A DNA stretch of 64,000 bases from an uncultured Lachnospiraceae bacterium (GCA_934320895.1 CAKRFY010000001.1:124001-188000); one strand, 5' to 3'. Counted from the stretch's first letter, positions 54,069 to 63,679 are shown. Made by a program: numbers and translations. Notes: generated by a model not told the origin, from the sequence alone.

Positions 54069-54132
54069 TTTTTCTCCATTCCACTACATTATAGCTATTG
54101 CACCATTGATATTTAGCTCAAAGTCAGCAATA
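54069..54132 (-). other. Stem-loop repeat, copy 1 (upstream of oleate hydratase)
   Basis: TATTGC/GCAATA arms enclose a loop with ATATTTAGCTCAAAGTC. It resembles the element at 54345-54405 over about 60 bp. A TATAAT on the minus strand (54088-54093) lies in this copy and may be the oleate hydratase -10 box; no good -35 box is seen. Confidence 0.5.
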
Positions 54133-54213
54133 CACTAGTTCATAGACAATAGTTTTTGATATATAGATTAAGTTATACATGAATAAGTATTCCCAGTAAT
54201 AAAAAAATTAAAC

Positions 54214-54303
54214 AAAAAAGGCAGGCTAATTATGTATCGACCTTCAATCGTTAGATCCTGATCCTAACATTTCAAGGACAATACAATTGCAACCTGCCTT
54301 TTT
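54214..54303. terminator. Long imperfect hairpin, bidirectional terminator
   Basis: AAAAAGGCAGG at the left pairs with CCTGCCTTTTT at the right, and the interior (TATGTAT/ATAC, CCTT/AAGG, GTTAG/CTAAC) keeps pairing to the tip, making a ~90-nt stem-loop. On the minus strand, T-runs follow after the gene at 54404, so it should end that operon. Confidence 0.75.
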
Positions 54304-54344
54304 AATTACAAAATTTTCCACTTTATGTCATAGTGTGTCAACTA

Positions 54345-54405
54345 CTCACTACACTAGTGTACTGTATCATTGTTATTTAGCTGAAAGTCATTGATACAGT
54401 ATATT
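54345..54405 (-). other. Stem-loop repeat, copy 2 (after the Yip1-like gene)
   Basis: TACTGTATCA/TGATACAGTA arms enclose a loop with TTATTTAGCTGAAAGTC. It starts directly at the stop codon of the gene at 54404. Stem sequences differ from copy 1 while the loop is conserved. Copies 1 and 2 flank the long hairpin. Confidence 0.5.
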
Positions 54406-55456
54406 AGAAAAGTTCTGAATAAAACTGTGATAATATGAAGTCTGAAAGACTACGATTACCTAATTCTCTCTTCATGTCTGCCAATCCCAGTTCAATCAAT
54501 GATTTAACAGTTGATGACAGATAATTGATCGAACAATATCTAACAAATATGTAAGTACATATCATAGCTACTATACTGGTTAACAATACAATAACAGCAG
54601 TCTTGTCTTCTGACACCCCAACTCCTGTCGGAACTACCATACATGAATAACAAAGACCTACTATTGCACTAAAACCAAACAAAACAATTCCAACTGGCAG
54701 ATCAATCATTCCAATAATAACCGCAAGCAAAATAACTGGTGCTTTTCCAGTACTTCTAACCGCTACTGCACAAAGTGCTTCTCCAAAAGATGTTCTACCC
54801 TTCATAATATGAATGATTCCTTTTAATACAAGAGCAAGTATAAATGCTAATACAATCGTTGCAATAACTGTCACAAAAAAGTCTTTAAACAATGGGAATT
54901 TATAGTTTTCAAATTTTTCCAGATTATCGGTATCATGACTTGCTACAAAAAGACTTCTTGCAGTTGAATTTATCTTGTTAAAAACTACAACCGAAAATAA
55001 CCCTGAAAATACTGCCTGTACTATAATAAATATAAATGCTCTGGCAGTATCCGCACTTCTTACAAAGCTTCTTCCAACACTCTTAGGTCTCAACATAATC
55101 TCAAAATAACTTCTGGCAAGTCCGCCGACATCAACTGGCACCCTGTTTTGTGCTGCCGTTGTCTGCTGCCCTATCTGTTGCTGACCCATTCTTTGCTGCG
55201 CCATCCGTTGTTGTGCCATTCTTTCTTGTTCCATTTTCTGCTGCTGCGCCATTCGCTGTCGTGCTATTCGCTCCTGTTCAATTTTCTGCTGCTGCGCCAT
55301 CCGCTGTCGTGCTATTCGCTCCTGTTCAATTTTCTGCTGTTGTGCTGTCTGTTGCTGCAGATTCTGCTGCATCTGTTGTTGTGCATTTCCCTGCTGCTGA
55401 CAAATACACTTCTGTCCCGGTATCAATTCTCTTCCACAATTTGTACAAAACGCCAT
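54404..55456 (-). CDS. Zinc-ribbon, Gln-rich, Yip1-like membrane protein
   Basis: A 350-residue protein. It starts with a zinc ribbon (CTNCG then CIC within ~20 residues), continues with a Gln/Arg/Met/Glu-rich stretch (~20-105) of 16-residue repeats of the type QQKIEQERIARQRMAQ, likely a long charged helix, and ends with about five or six transmembrane helices (~135-335) resembling Yip1-type domains. The function is unknown. It is the last gene of an operon with a TcaA-like and a YARHG protein, separated by ~25 bp. Proteins with a zinc ribbon plus a membrane domain are often envelope-stress or cell-division linked in Firmicutes. Confidence 0.65.
   Translation of the reverse strand: MAFCTNCGRELIPGQKCICQQQGNAQQQMQQNLQQQTAQQQKIEQERIARQRMAQQQKIEQERIARQRMAQQQKMEQERMAQQRMAQQRMGQQQIGQQTTAAQNRVPVDVGGLARSYFEIMLRPKSVGRSFVRSADTARAFIFIIVQAVFSGLFSVVVFNKINSTARSLFVASHDTDNLEKFENYKFPLFKDFFVTVIATIVLAFILALVLKGIIHIMKGRTSFGEALCAVAVRSTGKAPVILLAVIIGMIDLPVGIVLFGFSAIVGLCYSCMVVPTGVGVSEDKTAVIVLLTSIVAMICTYIFVRYCSINYLSSTVKSLIELGLADMKRELGNRSLSDFILSQFYSELF
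55196..55345 (-). repeat. 48-bp coding tandem repeat
   Basis: A 48-bp unit encoding about 16 residues recurs nearly perfectly twice (55234-55281, 55282-55329), with diverged copies on either side. The number could vary by slippage. Confidence 0.7.
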
Positions 55457-55481
55457 TTTTTCTCTCCTCTTTAATTATTTA

Positions 55482-56771
55482 TCAGTAATCTGTTCTGACT
55501 TCAACCAAACTAACCTTGCCATCTTTAAAGCCATAATAGTAAGTCTGTGTAAAACTAATGTTTCCATTATCAATATAGCTTGCCGGATATTGTTCTTCCA
55601 TATCTGCCTTTATCTCAATGGAACCAACACTCGGAATATAAGAATCATCATCATCGTCGTCATCATATTCATCATATATACTTAATTGTTTAAACTGCGT
55701 TTCAACATTACTAACATTTACATCACATGGCAGATATGTCTGATCTGTTTCATAATCATAGCACTGTATATTTGAACAAAATGACTCAAAATCATCATGT
55801 AATAAATTTTCTTTTTTTACTTTGATCACAGAATCTATTGAATTTCCATGAATAGCTGCATCTATATATTTCTTCATATTTTTAACAGCATCGTCCGTAA
55901 TCTTTTTAACAGTATCTTTTTTAAGTTTCAGACTCGGTGAATACTCACTTCCATCCTCGAAATATACAATCTCTTTTATATTTTGAAAACCTTCCGTCTT
56001 AACTTCAACCAGATGATTTCCTGAATAAATTTTATCAATAGAATATCTTACCTGGTCGTTATCAAGTTTTTCCTGTGATGCATTCTTAACAACATCTATT
56101 CCATCTATCGTAACTTCACTGCTTTTTGGAAGGTAAATGCTGAAATCCTTGCAAATTTCAAAATTATTACTAACTGCCCATTCATCAAAAATAAACAACT
56201 TCTTTTTCCCTGTTTTCGTTAAAGTAAGATTCATTTTCTGATCTGTATTGGCCTTTGACTTAGTCTGATATGTAATTATCACATTCGCACGATAATCATC
56301 TTTTGATTTCACACGCACACTGTAATTAGAAACCTCACCTCTTGGTGTCTCATCACTAAGATCAATCATTGACTCAAATGTATCTTCATTCATAAATTTG
56401 CCTTCACCGGCATCAATATACTTATATACACTCTTTAAATCGCCCTCTGCATATGTCTGAAAATACTGTTCAGCGACTCTTTCAGGTCCATATTCCTTTT
56501 TAAGCCCTGAAAAAAGTACAGCAGCCAATGCCACTATTGCCACAATCTCTGCAATAATAATAATGCTCTTGTTAGAACTTTTTGCAGGTGATGTCATAAC
56601 CTGATAGTTGTATGCATTATCATCATATGGCACAGTATTTATATCTGTATTTTCATTGACAGTATTTAAGCTTGTCTTTTGAACATCAGCATTAGAAATC
56701 AATTCAGCACCACAAAACTCACAAAACTTACTGTCATCAGAATTTCTCTTTCCGCAACTTGGACAAAACAT
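55482..56771 (-). CDS. TcaA-like zinc-ribbon membrane protein
   Basis: A 429-residue protein: an N-terminal zinc ribbon with two CxxC pairs (CPSCGKRN and CEFCGAEL), a linker, one membrane helix (~69-90) and a ~330-residue extracellular part. The ectodomain has a region like the TcaA second domain (LPKSSEVTIDGIDVVKN, an Ig-like repeat) and an acidic run of seven aspartates (~375-381). TcaA in staphylococci is linked to cell-wall and glycopeptide stress. Here it lies between a YARHG gene and a Yip1-like gene in one operon. Its role is inferred from architecture only. Confidence 0.7.
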   Translation of the reverse strand: MFCPSCGKRNSDDSKFCEFCGAELISNADVQKTSLNTVNENTDINTVPYDDNAYNYQVMTSPAKSSNKSIIIIAEIVAIVALAAVLFSGLKKEYGPERVAEQYFQTYAEGDLKSVYKYIDAGEGKFMNEDTFESMIDLSDETPRGEVSNYSVRVKSKDDYRANVIITYQTKSKANTDQKMNLTLTKTGKKKLFIFDEWAVSNNFEICKDFSIYLPKSSEVTIDGIDVVKNASQEKLDNDQVRYSIDKIYSGNHLVEVKTEGFQNIKEIVYFEDGSEYSPSLKLKKDTVKKITDDAVKNMKKYIDAAIHGNSIDSVIKVKKENLLHDDFESFCSNIQCYDYETDQTYLPCDVNVSNVETQFKQLSIYDEYDDDDDDDSYIPSVGSIEIKADMEEQYPASYIDNGNISFTQTYYYGFKDGKVSLVEVRTDY

Positions 56772-56789
56772 CTTTATTATTCCCTCACT

Positions 56790-57353
56790 TTATTTTGAAT
56801 TTTCTACCTTTTTTATTAAATTACGATTTGCTATTTCATATTTATTAAAAATCTTTGCATCATTAAAATCACTGCTCTTAATAGATGGTTCATACCAACT
56901 TTTGGACTCAAAATACTCCTGAAGACCATTATCCTGAAAAATATATCCATGCCTTGCATATAACTCATTCCTTGCAAGCCTAAGTTCATCCTTTGACATT
57001 CCCTCAAGTTCAGACTTCTTCAACTTTCTAGAATCACTATCCGCAAAAATATATTCATCGTCATCTGAATCACCGTCATCTGAACCTTCATCTGAATCAT
57101 AATCATCCGTATCCGAATTTTCATCTGAGCTATTATCCGTGGAAAACGTTGTCGAATCAGATAAGCTAAAATCAGAAACCGTTGTTTCGTATGAAACATC
57201 CTTTCCTGAAACCTGCTCAACCTCCTGTTTTTCAATCTTTTCCTTTTGTACAGAAGGTTTTTTCAAAAACATAAAACATAAATTTCCTGCAATCAAGCCA
57301 ACAAGCAATATTGTTAAAATTATAATAACAATATTTTCTTTATCTTTTTGCAT
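56790..57353 (-). CDS. YARHG-domain protein
   Basis: A 187-residue single-pass protein: TM ~7-30, an Asp/Ser/Glu-rich linker (~55-105), then a YARHG domain (~115-187) with MSKDELRLARNELYARHGYIF(domain core, residues ~119-140), WYEPS and the FNKYEIANRNLI end. YARHG domains are extracellular and thought to bind cell-wall or peptide ligands. It is first in a three-gene operon with a strong promoter. The acidic linker echoes the poly-Asp run in the next protein. Confidence 0.85.
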   Translation of the reverse strand: MQKDKENIVIIILTILLVGLIAGNLCFMFLKKPSVQKEKIEKQEVEQVSGKDVSYETTVSDFSLSDSTTFSTDNSSDENSDTDDYDSDEGSDDGDSDDDEYIFADSDSRKLKKSELEGMSKDELRLARNELYARHGYIFQDNGLQEYFESKSWYEPSIKSSDFNDAKIFNKYEIANRNLIKKVENSK

Positions 57354-57432
57354 AACCTATACTCCTTTATCATTTATTTTTCATATTTATATAAATGTGA
57401 TAACAATATTAACTTTATTAAATTTCCATAAA

Positions 57433-57461
57433 ATTATATCACTACATTTTTAAATAGTCAA
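57433..57461 (-). promoter_or_regulatory. Promoter of the YARHG-TcaA-Yip1 operon
   Basis: TTGACT (57456-57461) and a perfect TATAAT (57433-57438), read on the minus strand, are 17 bp apart and about 80 bp upstream of the YARHG gene. Confidence 0.7.
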
Positions 57462-57544
57462 ATAATTTTACTTATTTAGACACAAAACTACCTTTATTTT
57501 ATATAAAAAAAACATTATATTTGCTAGCTTTATCACTTTTTGCC

Positions 57545-57553
57545 TGTTATAAT
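57545..57553 (+). promoter_or_regulatory. Extended -10 promoter of the secreted PT-repeat protein
   Basis: TGTTATAAT gives an extended -10 box (TATAAT at 57548-57553), about 95 bp before the start codon; no clear -35 box. Confidence 0.5.
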
Positions 57554-57646
57554 AGGAGTATTATACTTTAAATTTTTTGGAACTATCAACAACAGAAAAA
57601 TTAGAATCTATTAACATTTTAATCACTAACAGAAAGGATTTAATTA

Positions 57647-60259
57647 ATGAAAAAACGCCTATCACATTTTATCTGCTGCCTGCTCACTTCCTGTGTCGTG
57701 TTATCTGAGACATGTACACAAGCTGCAACATACCAGCCGACCGTACAATCGGTGTCAACTCAGGCTGAAAGTACAATTACGGTAAGTGATTTTGCCAGTT
57801 TTTCTAATGCCCTGGGTAAGTATAGTCACATAATCATTGATAAAGATTTTGCACTAACATTGTCAGATGAAGAAACAACTAAGCAGACTATTCCTCTTGA
57901 TATACCTGGTGGAACAACAATTGAGGGAACAAACGCTAATATAACAATTACCAGCCGCGGGCCTATCCAAATAACAGGTGATAATGTCACATTCAAAAAT
58001 TTACAATTACATTTTAATTCAAGTAACGCAATGGGAAGTGTCCCACAGCGTGAAATTTTCTTAGCAGGTCATAGTCTTACCTTCGATAATGTTGACACCT
58101 ATTTAGAAGGAAGCGGTGGATCATTTGGTGGAATTACTGGTACAGAAAAGGAACTTCTCCCAACTATATATGGTGGTGGCTTTCACACAAATAAAAATAT
58201 TGGTTCAAATGCTTCTCTCACTGTAAACAGAGCTGATAAAAATGGCAAAACTCCTATTTTTCAAGATATCATTATTGGAAATGAGGGACAGTCAGGTAAA
58301 TATACCGCATACAAAGGTAAAGCTGAGCTTTCTTTAGATGCACATACTCAGGTACGCGGAAAAGTATCGACTGAGCTTAACTCTGAATCAACTATTTCCG
58401 TTACCGGAACAACAGCGGATGAAATCCAAAAAATCCCATACATTACCGGCAATGCAAACACAACACTTAAAATCAGTGGTTGTAATATTACAAAAAGTAC
58501 ATCTGTTAATGGAATAGGAAATATAACTATCATCAATAACGGAACATTTACCCCGTCTGCTTCAACTATTTTAAATAATGTATCAGTTGAGGGTGGTTCA
58601 TGTCTTGACCTTACAGATATGTCCAATGCAACTATAAACGGAGACTTTTCAGGAGGAACAACTGATAAAAAGGCTGATATAATTGTTAGCTTTGATGGAC
58701 AAATTACTTTAAATAAAAAAGTAACTGGCTCATCACAGCTTTATATTACAAACCGTAAACTTTCATGTACGGATATGCCTTTTAAAAACTGTCAATACAT
58801 TATTGTTAAAGGTGATCATTCACAGACTGATTTTAACTTTGCACAAAGATATATAGACAATGGTTACAGCCTTAAGGAAAAAGACAATATTTGGAGTTGT
58901 GAACAAAATAAAAATGATAACACTATCTCTACTGTTGAAATAACTGATTATCAAAAGGATATTTACATAAATAACATAACATCCGAAATAAGTAATAACT
59001 CACCTTCAATGCATATTACATGGAAAAACACTGCCGGACAACCTTTAAATGCATCTGACGCTCAGCATTATGGTTTTTATGACTATATAACTATTATACG
59101 TACTGATTACTGGAACAATAATAGTACTGATATCGATTCAAAAACCGATTGGCATAATCCATTACGTTTTGATTATGATGCGGATTCAAATGAATTAAAT
59201 AAATATTATTTGATTTGTTATGGAGATACTTCTTTAATTAATAAGGGGCAATATACATTACTTTTCTTTTCTGAATCAATTGAAGATATAGAACTTAAGA
59301 CTGTAGGCGATGTTAAAAAATTAGCAAATCTTGTTGTAGGAAGCATAGATATAAATTTCACTGATGTTGAACCAACTACCGAACCAACTCAGGCTCCGAC
59401 TACTAAACCTACTGAAGCTCCAACTACTAAACCTACTGAAGCTCCAACTACTAAACCTACTGAAGCTCCAACTACTAAACCTACTGAAGCTCCGACAAAC
59501 ACACCGACCGCTAAGCCTTCAGCTACTCCTGCTCCTACTGCGGCTCCAACAAAACAGCCGTCAAACGGGTCATCAAGCTCAGGTTCCAATTCAAGCTCAA
59601 GCGGCAACAATACAACTGCCACTACAAGACCAACCACGGCTCCGACTGTAAGACCGACATTAGCACCAACTGCAATACCGACTAATGTTCCTACTACTGT
59701 TACAACTGCAGTTCCAACGGCATCTGCTAAACCTGATACTACTTCTACACCGACGACCTCTGAGCCAACAACACAACCTGACGATACAACAAACCCTACT
59801 GCGAAGCCAACAGCTCCAACAAGCAGTCCAACGGCTAAACCGACACATAAACATAAAGTTACACAGATTGTCCAAAAAGCAACAAGCAAAAAAAGTGGCA
59901 GCATAACTTATGTTTGTAAGATCTGCAACAAAGTTATCAAAAAGACTACTATTCCTGCTTTGAAAAAAACTGAAATCACAAAATTTAAGGTTGGAAAAAA
60001 TAGCTTTACAATTACTTTCAAAAAACAGACAAAAAATACAACTGGTTATCAGATTTCATATTCTACCAAAAAGAATCTGTCTGATGACAAAAAGAAAACA
60101 GTTGCTAATTCAAAAAAATCAACAGCAACTATTTCAAGATTAAAATCAAATAAAAAATATTATATACGAATCCGTACTTATAAAGATGTAAAAGTTAATG
60201 GTAAAACTGTAAAAATGTACGGAGAATGGTCTGAGAAAGAAACAATAACTACAAAATAA
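57647..60259 (+). CDS. Large secreted surface protein with PT-rich linker and FN3-like C-terminus
   Basis: An 870-residue secreted protein. A signal peptide (~1-27) is followed by a beta-helix-like N-terminal domain (~45-340) of Asn/Gly/Ser-rich strands, then a mixed domain to ~570. A Pro-Thr-rich linker (~573-745) begins with four near-perfect TKPTEAPT repeats and continues in diverged PT repeats with a Ser/Gly-rich island. The C-terminus has a THKHKVTQIVQKATSKKSG segment with two cysteines (VCKIC) and then a fibronectin type III-like domain ending in WSEKETI. No LPXTG motif is present, so wall attachment is unclear. A carbohydrate-binding or adhesin role is plausible but unproven. Confidence 0.8.
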   Translation: MKKRLSHFICCLLTSCVVLSETCTQAATYQPTVQSVSTQAESTITVSDFASFSNALGKYSHIIIDKDFALTLSDEETTKQTIPLDIPGGTTIEGTNANITITSRGPIQITGDNVTFKNLQLHFNSSNAMGSVPQREIFLAGHSLTFDNVDTYLEGSGGSFGGITGTEKELLPTIYGGGFHTNKNIGSNASLTVNRADKNGKTPIFQDIIIGNEGQSGKYTAYKGKAELSLDAHTQVRGKVSTELNSESTISVTGTTADEIQKIPYITGNANTTLKISGCNITKSTSVNGIGNITIINNGTFTPSASTILNNVSVEGGSCLDLTDMSNATINGDFSGGTTDKKADIIVSFDGQITLNKKVTGSSQLYITNRKLSCTDMPFKNCQYIIVKGDHSQTDFNFAQRYIDNGYSLKEKDNIWSCEQNKNDNTISTVEITDYQKDIYINNITSEISNNSPSMHITWKNTAGQPLNASDAQHYGFYDYITIIRTDYWNNNSTDIDSKTDWHNPLRFDYDADSNELNKYYLICYGDTSLINKGQYTLLFFSESIEDIELKTVGDVKKLANLVVGSIDINFTDVEPTTEPTQAPTTKPTEAPTTKPTEAPTTKPTEAPTTKPTEAPTNTPTAKPSATPAPTAAPTKQPSNGSSSSGSNSSSSGNNTTATTRPTTAPTVRPTLAPTAIPTNVPTTVTTAVPTASAKPDTTSTPTTSEPTTQPDDTTNPTAKPTAPTSSPTAKPTHKHKVTQIVQKATSKKSGSITYVCKICNKVIKKTTIPALKKTEITKFKVGKNSFTITFKKQTKNTTGYQISYSTKKNLSDDKKKTVANSKKSTATISRLKSNKKYYIRIRTYKDVKVNGKTVKMYGEWSEKETITTK
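59402..59497 (+). repeat. 24-bp coding tandem repeat (four units)
   Basis: A 24-bp unit starting at 59402, 59426, 59450 and 59474 encodes the eight-residue TKPTEAPT block. The first three units are virtually identical, suggesting recent expansion. Confidence 0.85.
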
Positions 60260-60292
60260 GGTTTAATACACTAAAAATATTTTGTAATGATA

Positions 60293-60335
60293 AAAAACTA
60301 ACTGCCAGTTTTAAATAAGCTGGCAGTTAGTTTTT
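60293..60335 (+). terminator. Terminator of the secreted protein gene
   Basis: Arms CTAACTGCCAG and CTGGCAGTTAG form a strong stem with a ~9-nt loop, flanked by A- and T-runs (TTTTTT on the plus strand). Confidence 0.92.
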
Positions 60336-60496
60336 TATTCTACTCATCTTTTCGCCCTATTAAATTTTTTGCTATAAATGGTCGTTTTTCGTCAATAAAA
60401 TAAAATCACTCAACATTGCAAAACAAAATTGGACAAAGTAGCACTATAAAAACAATACTATACTTCAAGAAAAATCACTCTATTTTTTAATCAAAC

Positions 60497-60898
60497 CTAT
60501 TTTTTCCAACGAATCTTTAAATAAGGTTCTATCATATCAATAACCTGCTCCGCCTTTTGAATCTGTTCTTCAACCTGTGCCTTAGAAATAACAAAAAAAT
60601 CTTGATAATCAGCCTTTTCTCTTAATCTAAATGCTTTTTCAATTTTTTTAGAAATATCTTTTTCAAATATTTTATTTTTAACATAATTTTTATTAAAATA
60701 TGCAATCACACCAGAATGTTTGCTTGAGTCAAAACCATCTAACGCTGTAACAGAACGAAGTGCATGAAATATAGCATACTATGATCTGTTTATTGCTGCT
60801 TTGTACTTTTCTGCCCTGAACATAACTTTTGCCGTATCCAAATCGTCCTTTGCAGTTTCATAACGATATTTTGATAAGTCTATTACGCTGCCTTCCAC
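60497..60898 (-). pseudogene. HEPN-domain protein interrupted by an amber codon
   Basis: A 134-codon frame runs from GTG 60898, overlapping the end of the nucleotidyltransferase gene, to the stop at 60497. It reads as a HEPN protein (VIDLSKYRYETAKDDL, YKAAINRS, then YAIFHALRSVTALDGFDSKHSG). Codon 40 is TAG (60779-60781), at the place where HEPN proteins have the first tyrosine of the Ser-Tyr-Tyr-Ala motif. The rest of the frame is intact and conserved, so one point change has split the gene. The downstream part could only restart at an internal Met (60709). Confidence 0.8.
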
Positions 60899-61206
60899 AA
60901 AATAACCCCCTCATTTACATTGCGGTAAAAAGGTATTGTCTTTTCCCATTTATTAAAATCATCAATATTAATATCTATTACCGAAAATACTTTATCGTAT
61001 TTTAAATTCATATCAACTATAAAATCTGATAAAGAATCTTCTAACTTTTCACTTAAATCTCCGGCAATCAGCATTGCTATATCAACATCTGATTCTTCTG
61101 TATTTGTTCCTTTCGCAACAGAACCGTACAAAATAATCCGATTAACCTTTTTATTAAGAATTTTTATAATCCCATCTACAAGTTCATTCAATATATCCTG
61201 TTTCAT
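60883..61206 (-). CDS. MNT-type nucleotidyltransferase (antitoxin-like)
   Basis: A 107-residue minimal nucleotidyltransferase with the signature GSVAKGTNTEESDVDIAML (GSx(10)DxD), followed by a partner acidic residue in the VIDINID segment. MNT proteins pair with HEPN toxins; in studied pairs they can inactivate the toxin by adding AMP to a tyrosine near its active site. GGAGG precedes ATG 61206. Its 3' end overlaps the HEPN frame by 16 bp, the usual arrangement of the pair. Because the HEPN gene carries a stop, the antitoxin may now have no partner. Confidence 0.88.
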   Translation of the reverse strand: MKQDILNELVDGIIKILNKKVNRIILYGSVAKGTNTEESDVDIAMLIAGDLSEKLEDSLSDFIVDMNLKYDKVFSVIDINIDDFNKWEKTIPFYRNVNEGVILWKAA

Positions 61207-61315
61207 AACACACCTCCAACCAGCATAAATATACTTTCGTATATTATACATACCGGATAACAAAATTGCAATATTTACACTATTTCAGCATCAGGGCAAA
61301 CACATAAAAAATATG

Positions 61316-61343
61316 CCCGAAATAATCTCACCACTTTTTCGGG
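61316..61343 (-). terminator. Terminator of the phosphorylase gene
   Basis: CCCGAAA and TTTCGGG form a 7-bp stem; the minus strand continues with ATTTTTT. It lies about 85 bp after the stop. Confidence 0.7.
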
Positions 61344-61426
61344 TTTAAGAAAATTTCAAGCATATCTTTTTATATTATGCCTTACGGCAATCTAATCTAT
61401 TTTGTTCCCATTTTTATACAATTAAA

Positions 61427-63679
61427 TTACAGTTTCCAAATATCCTCATTGTACTGTGCAATAGTTCTGTCTGATGAGAAAAATCCTGCCTGGCTTATAT
61501 TAACAAGCATCTTCTTTGCCCAAGCCTCTCTGTCGTTAAAGTCGGCATATGCTTTTTCCTTTGTCTCTACATAACTGTCAAAGTCAAGGAATGTCATAAA
61601 CCAGTCTTTGTTTAAAAGTTCATTTTTAAGACGGTTAAGCTGTGTTTCATCACCAATTTTAAGCATTGCATCACCTGTAATAAAATCAACTGCCTCTTTG
61701 AGTGCAGGATTTTTTTCATAGTAATCTCTTGATACATAGTCAGAGTTTGCGTAATGTGCTATTACCTCGTCACTCTCTGCTCCGAAGATATAAATATTGT
61801 CATCACCTACAAACTGATGGATTTCCACATTTGCTCCATCTTCTGTACCAAGTGTGATTGCACCATTAAGCATGAATTTCATGTTTCCTGTTCCACTTGC
61901 TTCTTTTGATGCAAGAGAAATCTGCTCTGAAATATCACATGCAGGGATAAGTCTCTCTGCCATTGTTACATTGTAGTTTTCTACCATAACAACATTGAGA
62001 TATTTATTTACTTCCGGATCATTGTTGATAATCTCCTGTAAGCATAAGATAAGGTGAATGATATCTTTTGCTATAACATAAGCAGGAGCTGCCTTTGCAC
62101 CAAATATTACTGTGATAGGTGTATCAGGTACATTTCCTTTCTTAATCTCAAGATATTTATGAATTACAAACAATGCATTTAACTGCTGGCGTTTGTACTC
62201 ATGGAGACGCTTAACCTGAATATCAAAGATTGAGTTAGGATTGAGCGTGATATTCTGAGTTCTCTTTATATAATCAACAAAATCTGCCTTATTGTCTGTC
62301 TTAATCTTAAGAAGTGTATCAAGCGCATCTTTGTCTGAAAGATATTTTTCAAGTTTCTTAAGTTCCTCTGCATCTTTCTTATAACCATCACCGATCCACT
62401 CAGTAAGCTGGTCTGTAAGTTCAGAATTGCAGTGAAGAAGCCATCTTCTAAATGTGATACCATTTGTTTTATTGTTAAACTTCTGAGGATAAATCTTGTA
62501 GAAGTTATTAAGTTCTGACTTTTCAAGGATTTCTGTATGAAGCGCTGCAACACCATTTACGCTAAATCCATAATGAATATCGATATGAGCCATATGTACA
62601 GTATCATTCTTATCAATGATAACTACACTTTCATCATCAAAGCGGCGGCGTACTTTATCATCGAGCACTTCAATAATAGGTACAAGCTGTGGTACAACTT
62701 CTTTAAGGAATGAAATAGGCCATTTTTCAAGTGCTTCTGCAAGAATCGTGTGGTTTGTGTATGCACAAGTCTTTGAAACGATCTCGATTGCCTCATCCAT
62801 ATCAATTCCTTCTTCCATGAGCAAACGGATAAGCTCAGGGATTACCATTGTAGGATGTGTATCATTTATCTGGATTACTGCGTAATCGTATAAATCGTGG
62901 AGATTGCTTCCTTTTTTCTTACACTCATCTATTATAAGTTTTGCACCATTGCTTACCATGAAATACTGCTGATAGATTCTAAGTTTTCTTCCGTCATCAT
63001 CACTGTCATCAGGATAAAGGAATAATGTAAGATTCTTTGCGATATCTTTCTTATCAAAATCAATGCCATCTCCTACAATACTATCATCTACAGTATCAAG
63101 GTCGAACAATTCAAGTTTGTTTGTTCTGTTATCATATCCTGTTATGTCTATCTCATACATTCTTGACTGAACAGTGAAATCCTTGAATTTTACAGGGTAG
63201 CTTACATCTGTTTTTCTAAGGAATGTATTCTCCTCGATCCATGGATTTGCAGTCTCTTTCTGCTTATTATTCTCAAATACCTGCTTAAATAATCCAAGAT
63301 GATAATTAAGACCGATACCTGAACCGTTAAGTCCAAGGCTTGCTATTGAATCAAGGAAACATGCTGCAAGACGGCCAAGACCACCATTACCAAGTGAAGG
63401 CTCTGCCTCGATTTCCTCAATCTCTGCAAGACTTACACCGTTATTAGCAAGGACTTTCTTTACATCTGCATAAATTCCAAGATTTATAAGATTGTTTGAA
63501 AGAAGTTTTCCAATTAAAAATTCTGCTGAAATATAGTAAACTTTCTTTCCTGTATCTTCCTGCACTTTTTCTTCTGACATATCTTTTGTGATATTTAAAA
63601 GTGCAACATAAATTTCCTGCTTGCTGCTGTCAGCAATGCTTTTTCCAAGTTTCTGCTCTAAAATGTTTTTGATATCCAT
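61427..63679 (-). CDS. glgP: Glycogen/starch/alpha-glucan phosphorylase
   Basis: A 750-residue GT35 enzyme that releases glucose 1-phosphate from alpha-1,4-glucans using phosphate. The N-terminal [17 protein letters not shown] block, the NDTHP motif and the PLP-binding [15 protein letters not shown] (Schiff-base lysine) are all present, followed by [11 protein letters not shown]. The length is a little below the ~800 of most members, mainly at the N-terminus, where the regulatory extension of animal enzymes is absent. It is monocistronic, with a terminator, and is divergent from an AraC-type gene. With the GH13 enzyme at 47.6 kb it points to storage-glucan or maltodextrin use. Confidence 0.95.
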   Translation of the reverse strand: MDIKNILEQKLGKSIADSSKQEIYVALLNITKDMSEEKVQEDTGKKVYYISAEFLIGKLLSNNLINLGIYADVKKVLANNGVSLAEIEEIEAEPSLGNGGLGRLAACFLDSIASLGLNGSGIGLNYHLGLFKQVFENNKQKETANPWIEENTFLRKTDVSYPVKFKDFTVQSRMYEIDITGYDNRTNKLELFDLDTVDDSIVGDGIDFDKKDIAKNLTLFLYPDDSDDDGRKLRIYQQYFMVSNGAKLIIDECKKKGSNLHDLYDYAVIQINDTHPTMVIPELIRLLMEEGIDMDEAIEIVSKTCAYTNHTILAEALEKWPISFLKEVVPQLVPIIEVLDDKVRRRFDDESVVIIDKNDTVHMAHIDIHYGFSVNGVAALHTEILEKSELNNFYKIYPQKFNNKTNGITFRRWLLHCNSELTDQLTEWIGDGYKKDAEELKKLEKYLSDKDALDTLLKIKTDNKADFVDYIKRTQNITLNPNSIFDIQVKRLHEYKRQQLNALFVIHKYLEIKKGNVPDTPITVIFGAKAAPAYVIAKDIIHLILCLQEIINNDPEVNKYLNVVMVENYNVTMAERLIPACDISEQISLASKEASGTGNMKFMLNGAITLGTEDGANVEIHQFVGDDNIYIFGAESDEVIAHYANSDYVSRDYYEKNPALKEAVDFITGDAMLKIGDETQLNRLKNELLNKDWFMTFLDFDSYVETKEKAYADFNDREAWAKKMLVNISQAGFFSSDRTIAQYNEDIWKL

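Noticed and set aside
59389..59904. A 171-codon minus-strand frame rich in Gly/Val/Ala repeats
   Set aside because: It is the antisense of the PT-repeat coding sequence; the apparent repeats come from the 24-bp unit, and there is no ribosome binding site.
60497..60709. A free-standing 70-residue protein
   Set aside because: It is the C-terminal part of the HEPN frame after the amber codon, not a gene of its own.
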